Positions 59,016 to 64,000 of a stretch of DNA of 64,000 nt are shown in pieces; within the stretch, counting starts at the first letter, position 1, and each line of letters opens with the position of its first letter. Position numbers and translations under genes: made by a program. The notes beneath the pieces are model-generated. The model worked only from the letters and a program-made list of their open reading frames with translations. It searched no databases and had not been told where the DNA came from. The stretch comes from JAJNBA01 sp963842295. Its GTDB lineage: Bacteria > Actinomycetota > UBA4738 > HRBIN12. Location: the NCBI GenBank assembly GCA_963842295.1, contig CAWJFY010000009.1:248001-312000 (forward strand), written 5' to 3'.

Positions 59016-59717
59016 CTAGTCCTCGTCGTCAACGAACCGGAAGGCCTTGAACCCCTCCGCGAATCCGCTCCCTGCGAGCTCACCGATCTCACGTGCACGT
59101 GCGGTGACCAGCTCCTCGACCTCCGGTCCCAACTGCGACTCGTGCGCCGCCAGCGCCTTGAGCTTGAGAGCGAGCGTGTCGGTGATGTCGACGAACGTGT
59201 CGGGCTCGTTCACCGATAGATAGAGGTTGGGCACCTCGTAGGGCTCCAGACCCTCCTCCTCGAGCTCTTGGAACAGGACCCGCGTCGGCGCGTCCGGCAT
59301 CACGGCGGATAGTGCGAGCGTGCCCGCCACCTTGTGATCCGAGTGGTTGATGTAGCCGTTCCCGTACCACAGGCGCGAGGGGTCCGGCGCCACGATCACG
59401 TCGGGACGGATCCGCCGGACCTCGCGGGTCACCTTCCTCCTCGTCTCGGGTGTCACCTCGAGGAATCCGTCCAGCTCACCCAGGAAGACGACCGACGCGA
59501 CGCCGAGGATCTCGGCGGCCGCCCGCATCTCCCGCTCCCGGACCACCCGCATCGCCTCGCGGGTCGTGTCCGGCTCGTTCGATCCGGCGGACCCGTCCGT
59601 GATGCAGACGTAGTGCACCGCGCATCCCTCGCGGACCCACCGGGCCACCGTCCCGCCGCAGAAGAACTCGGCGTCGTCCGGGTGGGCGAAGAGCACGAGA
59701 GCGCTCGAGAAGGCCAC
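59016..59717 (-). CDS. PIG-L/LmbE family deacetylase (second copy)
   Basis: A 233-residue zinc-dependent deacetylase. The motif FAHPDDAEFFCGGTVARWVR gives the metal site and base, and the third ligand His is in NHSDHKVAGTLAL. This version resembles the BshB/GlcNAc-type deacetylases (with FCGGT) more than Mca. The start is the GTG 59717; upstream open frame has no good start. It is followed directly by the DUF5319-like gene. Confidence 0.88.
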   Translation of the reverse strand: MAFSSALVLFAHPDDAEFFCGGTVARWVREGCAVHYVCITDGSAGSNEPDTTREAMRVVREREMRAAAEILGVASVVFLGELDGFLEVTPETRRKVTREVRRIRPDVIVAPDPSRLWYGNGYINHSDHKVAGTLALSAVMPDAPTRVLFQELEEEGLEPYEVPNLYLSVNEPDTFVDITDTLALKLKALAAHESQLGPEVEELVTARAREIGELAGSGFAEGFKAFRFVDDED

Positions 59718-59982
59718 CCCGGGAGGGTAGCGCCTCCTCCCGAAGATGGGCCCTTTACCGTGTCCCAAGCCCGCGGGGCTGGGACTGCACCTCGTTCTTG
59801 AGCTCACACGTCGCCTCGGTGGCGAAGTGGGCCGTGGACAGCGTGGTGGGCCATGGCTCGACGTTCACGGTCACGATCCCGGTTCCGGCGCCCACCGGTC
59901 GCGAAGATCCCCAACGCCCGGAGATGACACGCGCCTAGGCCGCTCACCCGGACGACGCGGGCACTGTGGTTCGATAGCGAAG

Positions 59983-61062
59983 ATGGGACACGATCACCGG
60001 GTCGTCGAGCTGGAGCGATCCTTCCGGAGGGCCGGACTCCCCACCTTCATCCGCGGGTACTCGGCCCGGCAGGCGTTCGCGAAGGCGCTTCCGCTCCTCA
60101 CCGCGGTCTTCGTGCTCGAGATCCTGAACGCGCTGAACTTCGACTTCGGATTCTGGACGAACGTTGGTTTCCTCGCAGGCGGCCTCGGGATCGCGCTCGG
60201 CATCATGGGGGCGCTGAACGTTGCTCGCGGACAACGCTTCCTCTCCGTGCCCCGGCATGTCGGGCCTGCGGAGATGGTGGTGTTCGTACTCGTCCCCTCC
60301 GTGCTCCCGCTGATCTTCGGGAGGCAAGAGACGAGCGCCGCCGTCACCCTCGTCGGGAACACAGCCCTCTTGGGCCTCGTCTACCTGGTTCTCGGATTCG
60401 GCGTCGTATCGATCCTCGAATGGGCCGTACGGAGATTCGTGAGCCTGTTCGCCGCGTCGCTCACGGTCCTCGTGCGGGCGCTCTCCCTCCTGCTCTTCTT
60501 CCTGCTGGTGATCTTCTTCACGACCGAGACGTGGCAGATCTGGACCGTGCCGAGAGCGCCGAAGTTCGTCGCGGCGGCGGCATTGTTCATGCTCCTGGCA
60601 GCGGGGTTCCTATTGCTGCGGCTGCCGGGAAGCGTTCGGGGCCTCGAGGCCGAGCTCCAAGGTGCGCATCTCAGCCGACCTCAACGCGTGAACGTGGGGC
60701 TGGTCATGTTCCTCAGCCAGTTCCTCCAGGTGGTGTTCGTGTCATCCGCGGTGTGGCTCTTCTTCGTGGTCTTCGGATCGTTGCTCGTGAGCATCGGCGT
60801 GCGAGAGCTGTGGCTGGGGGATCCGGGGACCGAGCTCCTCCGGATCCCGTTCCTGGGGGACACGGTGATCGTGATCACCGTGGAGCTGCTCCGGGTTGCC
60901 ACCGGGATGGCATCGTTCGCCGCCCTCTACTACGCCGCGGCCACTCAGCTCGACGAGGCGTACCGCGAGGAGGTCGTCGAGCGGATCGCCGAGCAGATGA
61001 AAGAGACGTTCGCACGCCGATCCGAGTACCTCGAGCTCGTGGGTGGGGAACGCGCCGGATGA
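59983..61062 (+). CDS. multi-pass membrane protein of unknown function
   Basis: A 359-residue integral membrane protein with about eight hydrophobic helices and a soluble C-terminus (YREEVVERIAEQMKETFARR). No family motif is recognised. The residues between helices are basic on one side (VARGQRFLSVPRH; VRRFVSLF), consistent with a cytosolic N-terminus. The start is ATG 59983. The 265 bp upstream contain no convincing gene. Confidence 0.75.
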   Translation: MGHDHRVVELERSFRRAGLPTFIRGYSARQAFAKALPLLTAVFVLEILNALNFDFGFWTNVGFLAGGLGIALGIMGALNVARGQRFLSVPRHVGPAEMVVFVLVPSVLPLIFGRQETSAAVTLVGNTALLGLVYLVLGFGVVSILEWAVRRFVSLFAASLTVLVRALSLLLFFLLVIFFTTETWQIWTVPRAPKFVAAAALFMLLAAGFLLLRLPGSVRGLEAELQGAHLSRPQRVNVGLVMFLSQFLQVVFVSSAVWLFFVVFGSLLVSIGVRELWLGDPGTELLRIPFLGDTVIVITVELLRVATGMASFAALYYAAATQLDEAYREEVVERIAEQMKETFARRSEYLELVGGERAG

Positions 61063-61364
61063 CGACCGGTTGTGCGTTCCGGGCGCAGCCGAGCATCAGC
61101 GGAAGGACTGACGACCTGGGGCCTCTCAGCTGACGCCTCCGACCGGAGGCAGTGTGCGTCCGAGGCAACACGTCTCGCGCCCACCTCGACGGTGACAACT
61201 GGCACGTGTCGGCCGCATCGGGTACGCTCCATTTCGAGGGTTCAGGCAGCACCGGTTCTTGTGGCACCGTTGTTCTGGCAGTTCCCTCCCCGGCCGAGGC
61301 CGGGTAGGCCGACGGACACGCTTCGCCGATACGTCCGCACCGGCCGCGGAAGGAGGGAACGCCA
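61063..61364 (+). other. 302-bp gene-free leader of the cold-shock gene
   Basis: No gene is supported here. The stretch precedes cspA and may include its promoter and a long 5' untranslated region, as known for cold-shock genes. A 7-bp inverted repeat (CCCGGCC/GGCCGGG, 61289-61304) and an AAGGAGG ribosome site at 61350-61356 are visible. No clear -35/-10 pair with proper spacing was found. Confidence 0.5.
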
Positions 61365-61565
61365 GTGGCAACAGGCACCGTGAAGTGGTTCAGCCCCGAG
61401 AAGGGGTTCGGCTTCATCACCCAGTCCGAAGGCCCCGACGTGTTCGTGCACTTCTCCGGTATCACCGGGGAGGGTTACAAGAACCTCGAGGAGGGACAGG
61501 CGGTCGAGTTCGACATCGTCGACGGACAGAAGGGCCCCCAAGCCCAGAACGTCCGGCTCGTTTGA
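61365..61565 (+). CDS. cspA: cold-shock protein, CspA family
   Basis: A 66-residue OB-fold RNA/ssDNA-binding protein: MATGTVKWFSPEKGFGFITQ with the RNP1 motif KGFGFI, and VFVHFSGI as RNP2. The length is that of single-domain Csp proteins. The start is GTG 61365, 8 nt after AAGGAGG, and the gene ends before a strong terminator at 61584. Expression is probably controlled at the long leader. Confidence 0.96.
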   Translation: MATGTVKWFSPEKGFGFITQSEGPDVFVHFSGITGEGYKNLEEGQAVEFDIVDGQKGPQAQNVRLV

Positions 61566-61583
61566 ACCCAAGAGCCTAAGAAC

Positions 61584-61618
61584 GGAAGGGGCGGCGCGCG
61601 CAGCGCGCCGCCCCTTCC
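61584..61618 (+). terminator. intrinsic terminator of cspA
   Basis: A 16-bp perfect stem (61584-61599 with 61603-61618) with a 3-nt loop, very GC-rich, is followed by CCTTTTCCCC. It lies 18 bp after the cspA stop. The opposite strand lacks a T-run, but the stem also separates the convergent gene ending at 61630. Confidence 0.85.
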
Positions 61619-61629
61619 CTTTTCCCCGG

Positions 61630-61965
61630 TCACTCCGGCCGGTCGAAGCGGAGGTCGGCGAGCATCGCCTCGGTCCGCTCGATCGCGGCCGTGAGCCACG
61701 TTCCGTCCTGCGACCCACGGATCTCTTCCCGCGGGTAGGCGAACTGATTCAGCGTTTCGTCGGATCCCACCTGGATGCCCTTCGTCAGCAGGTACTCGCC
61801 GAGCGCGAACTCCCAGCTGAAGATCGCGGTGCCATCCGGGTAGGCGTGCACCGTGAACGTCAGATAGCGGTTGGGATTGGCGACGTGGAGGTGGGCCCCA
61901 TGGCCGAAGCCACGTTCCTCCCGCAGTTGGAAGCCGAAGCGCTCGAGGGCCTCGTCGAACTCCAT
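61630..61965 (-). CDS. hypothetical protein, 111 residues
   Basis: A soluble 111-residue protein starting MEFDEALERFGFQLREERGF, with aromatic-rich beta strands (RYLTFTVHAYPDGTAIFSWEF) and a helical end (WLTAAIERTEAMLADLRFD). The fold could be a small alpha/beta sandwich, but no family is recognised. It is downstream of rmuC, with 26 bp between the rmuC stop and its start. Codon use resembles neighbouring genes. Confidence 0.7.
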   Translation of the reverse strand: MEFDEALERFGFQLREERGFGHGAHLHVANPNRYLTFTVHAYPDGTAIFSWEFALGEYLLTKGIQVGSDETLNQFAYPREEIRGSQDGTWLTAAIERTEAMLADLRFDRPE

Positions 61966-61991
61966 CGGCCAGCAGCGTACCGAGCCGACGG

Positions 61992-63038
61992 TCAGCGCAC
62001 GATCGAGAGGACCTCCTCGTCCTCAACGTCCGTCAGCTGGAGCTGCTCGGCGTGGCGGGCGCGCGCGATGGAGCCACGCGCTTTCCCGAGGCTCGATCGG
62101 AACTCGTCGGCACCGTTCGCGATCATCGTCCCGGCCTTCGAGAACTTGTTCTCGACGATCGCGTCCATCGTGTCCAGGAGCGTCCCGACCTCCGCGAGCG
62201 CGGCTTGCACGTCGGCGGCGTCACCGAAGCGTTCGACCAGGGCGTACAGGAACATGATGATCGGAAGGGCACTCGAGTACGGCACGATCACCACGCCGCG
62301 CATGAACGCCTCGGTGTGGGCCCGGGACAACACCTGGTAGGCGGCATCCGGGACGGCCGCGACGGCGACCGGCGCCGTCACCGACGTGTCGATGTACTGA
62401 CCGACCTCCTTCGCTCGCGCGGCCACCGCCTTCTCCACCTTCCGCGCGCAGGCGTCACGCCGGGTCGGGTCTTCCTCGGCCTCCATCGCCTCGAGCTCCG
62501 CCACGGCCGACCATTTGGAGTCGATGGGCAGGCGCCGCCCGTCCGGCAAGCGAAGACCGAATTCCACGACCTTTCCGTTCACCCGGAAGTCCGACGCGAG
62601 CATGGACGGCGGGAGCTGGCCGAGGTGCTCCCGGAGGACGTGCTCACCGGCCCGACCCTTGGTGTTCCCACCGGCGAGGACCGTGGCCAATCGGCGAACG
62701 ACCTCACGGTTCTCGGAATCCGACGAGCGACGCTCCTCGTCACGCACCTGGAGCTGTTCCAGGACCTGTCTCGTTGCGTCGAGGCCGGTCCGAAGGTGCT
62801 CGGCCGACACGTCCCGCTGGCCGGAAGCATCGGCGATCCTGCGGAGCTCGGCCGCCTGGATCTCCAACCTGGCGGTCAGTTCGGCGTGGAGCTGGGCGTT
62901 CACGGCGCTGAGGGCGTTGAGGGCGTTGAGGGACTCCGGGTCCTCGCCTTGCGGTTGCTGACGGCGAAGTACCACGAGCACGCCCACCGCCACGCCAACG
63001 CAGGCGGCGAGCACCGCGATCAGGACGTCATTGGTCAT
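61992..63038 (-). CDS. rmuC: DNA recombination protein RmuC family
   Basis: A 348-residue protein with an N-terminal membrane helix (residues 5-23), a coiled-coil region (about 45-110) and a nuclease-like domain with GRAGEHVLREHLGQLPPSML, VVEFGLRLPDGRRLPIDSKW and the AAYQVLSRAHTEAFMRGVVI segment. RmuC limits recombination at inverted repeats. The PIDSKW motif includes the catalytic Asp/Lys of the restriction-endonuclease-like fold. The start is ATG 63038. Confidence 0.92.
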   Translation of the reverse strand: MTNDVLIAVLAACVGVAVGVLVVLRRQQPQGEDPESLNALNALSAVNAQLHAELTARLEIQAAELRRIADASGQRDVSAEHLRTGLDATRQVLEQLQVRDEERRSSDSENREVVRRLATVLAGGNTKGRAGEHVLREHLGQLPPSMLASDFRVNGKVVEFGLRLPDGRRLPIDSKWSAVAELEAMEAEEDPTRRDACARKVEKAVAARAKEVGQYIDTSVTAPVAVAAVPDAAYQVLSRAHTEAFMRGVVIVPYSSALPIIMFLYALVERFGDAADVQAALAEVGTLLDTMDAIVENKFSKAGTMIANGADEFRSSLGKARGSIARARHAEQLQLTDVEDEEVLSIVR

Positions 63039-63130
63039 CCGGTCACCGCTGAGGGGGTCATCGCCGAACCGTACCCCGCGGGTGTGACAAAACCGGACAG
63101 CCGCACAGAAAGAAGGGCTACCATCCTCGA

Positions 63131-64000
63131 GTGACGCCCCATCCGATCGAGCTGTACCGGCTGAGCGGCACCCATCACGAGGTGGGCATCCAGATGGGCG
63201 AGCTCGGCGCCGACCAGATCCGGCGAGGCATCGAGGCCTTCGACGAGCAGCTTCCTGAAGGGCGCACGCGGTACGCGCAGCTGGGGCTGGCACGTGCCTA
63301 CCGTGAGGTCAGCGCGCCCTCGCTCCCTTGGTTGATCGAGGAGCTCGACGGCTGCGCGGAGGGCGCCGGCGTCGATCCCTTGGAGTTCTTCGCGAGCACG
63401 GTGGAGGAGCTCTGGTACGCGCCGTACGCGAAACGGACCCAGGGCCGTTGCAGCGACGTCGTCGCCGGGCCGACGGCGACGGCGGACGGCCATCTGTGGG
63501 TCGGTCACAACAACGATCTCCGCCCCGAGATCGAGGCGGACATCGTCGCGATCGAGAAGGCCGTCGACGACGAGGCCGTGATCCTCCAGATCGGCGGCGT
63601 GCCGTGGATCAGCGTCGGCTGGAACCAGGCGGGACTCTCCCTCACCGGCAACGAGCTCAGTCCGAACGACGAGCGCGTCGGGATCTCACGATCGCACCAG
63701 GTGTTCGAGATGCTCCGGGCTCAGAACCTCCACGAGATGATCGCGCAGGCGATCAGGCCTGATCGAGCGTCGTCGTACAACAACGTGCTCGCCGATCGCC
63801 ACGGCGACGTGGCGAACATCGAGGGCAGCGCCACGGACGTCGAGATCTCGCATCTCGACGACGAGGACCACTTGACGCACACGAACCACTACGTGAGCGA
63901 ACGGATGCGGCCGTACGAGGGCGACCCCGACTACGCCGTCCGATCCGACGTCCGGTTCTGCCGAGCTCGCGATCTGCTTGCGGATCAGCCGGCGGGGTCG
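63131..64000 (+). CDS. C45-type acyltransferase/peptidase, partial at right edge
   Basis: The frame from GTG 63131 runs 290 codons to the window edge without a stop. It resembles acyl-CoA:6-aminopenicillanate acyltransferase-like N-terminal nucleophile proteins (C45). The likely autoproteolysis site is GRCSDVVAGPTATADGHLWV, where the Cys would become the nucleophile, followed by GHNNDL and NQAGLSLTGNELSPND. The C-terminus is missing. The real substrate is unknown; most family members are not penicillin enzymes. Confidence 0.85.
   Translation, partial: MTPHPIELYRLSGTHHEVGIQMGELGADQIRRGIEAFDEQLPEGRTRYAQLGLARAYREVSAPSLPWLIEELDGCAEGAGVDPLEFFASTVEELWYAPYAKRTQGRCSDVVAGPTATADGHLWVGHNNDLRPEIEADIVAIEKAVDDEAVILQIGGVPWISVGWNQAGLSLTGNELSPNDERVGISRSHQVFEMLRAQNLHEMIAQAIRPDRASSYNNVLADRHGDVANIEGSATDVEISHLDDEDHLTHTNHYVSERMRPYEGDPDYAVRSDVRFCRARDLLADQPAGS

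Overview
The window is high-GC, densely packed bacterial DNA that reads as chromosome of an actinobacterium, probably an uncultivated or deep-branching lineage. The evidence is a set of actinobacterial families: a SigR/RsrA-type sigma and anti-sigma pair, UPF0182, a DUF2342-type metalloprotease, a DUF5319-like protein, a YlbL-type PDZ/Lon protease, a family 5 uracil-DNA glycosylase, a 7Fe ferredoxin, a Ku/LigD end-joining pair and a tandem-GNAT protein resembling mycothiol synthase. GTG starts and 1-4 bp stop/start overlaps are common. There is no phage, transposase, integrase, CRISPR array or rRNA.

Layout. 0-5 kb: a flavin oxidase, a MarR regulator with a palindrome upstream, a GNAT, a tiny lipoprotein, an ABC exporter and an MgtC-like protein. 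5-14.2 kb: a long minus-strand run from a redox-type ECF sigma factor and its zinc anti-sigma through a PIG-L deacetylase, a PLP decarboxylase, an S51 peptidase, a broken flavin-fold gene, nitrilase, endonuclease III, a GDPD, an ABC-F protein and uracil-DNA glycosylase. 14.3-24 kb: FtsH, a glycosyltransferase, a hydrolase, a cyclic-nucleotide-binding protein, a membrane HExxH protein, initiator tRNA-Met, a GT-C transferase, an MFS carrier, ferredoxin and aldehyde dehydrogenase. 24-33 kb: UPF0182, YlbL, DUF1028, MreB-like, MoaE and a metalloprotease.

33-43 kb: DAHP synthase (aroF) preceded by a 17-residue leader peptide with a Trp-Phe-Phe-Tyr-Phe run and competing GC hairpins, a strong candidate attenuator; then uracil phosphoribosyltransferase and a BMP-type nucleoside ABC transporter. 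Three genes here (upp, one permease, a zinc-binding protein) carry single-base frameshifts, two of them in C runs, so either sequence error or gene decay is present. 43-49.6 kb: a MacB/FtsX-type ABC cassette with a lipoprotein, bounded on both sides by a 47-bp direct repeat (46/47) that is the 3' end of a DUF72 gene. This suggests a cassette inserted at, or recombined with, that gene end.

49.6-64 kb: glnD and PII (nitrogen signalling, without amtB), a tandem GNAT, Ku, an HD-GYP-like membrane protein with a repetitive acidic tail, full-length LigD (POL-PE-LIG), a second PIG-L deacetylase, a membrane protein, a cold-shock gene with a long leader and a clear intrinsic terminator, RmuC, and a partial C45-type acyltransferase at the right edge.

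How the genes connect. The SigR/RsrA pair, the PIG-L and the MshD-like protein point to low-molecular-weight-thiol stress biology. Nth, UDG, Ku, LigD and RmuC form a scattered repair set. Upp with the BMP transporter indicates base or nucleoside salvage. All functions are assigned from recognised motifs; no database search was run.
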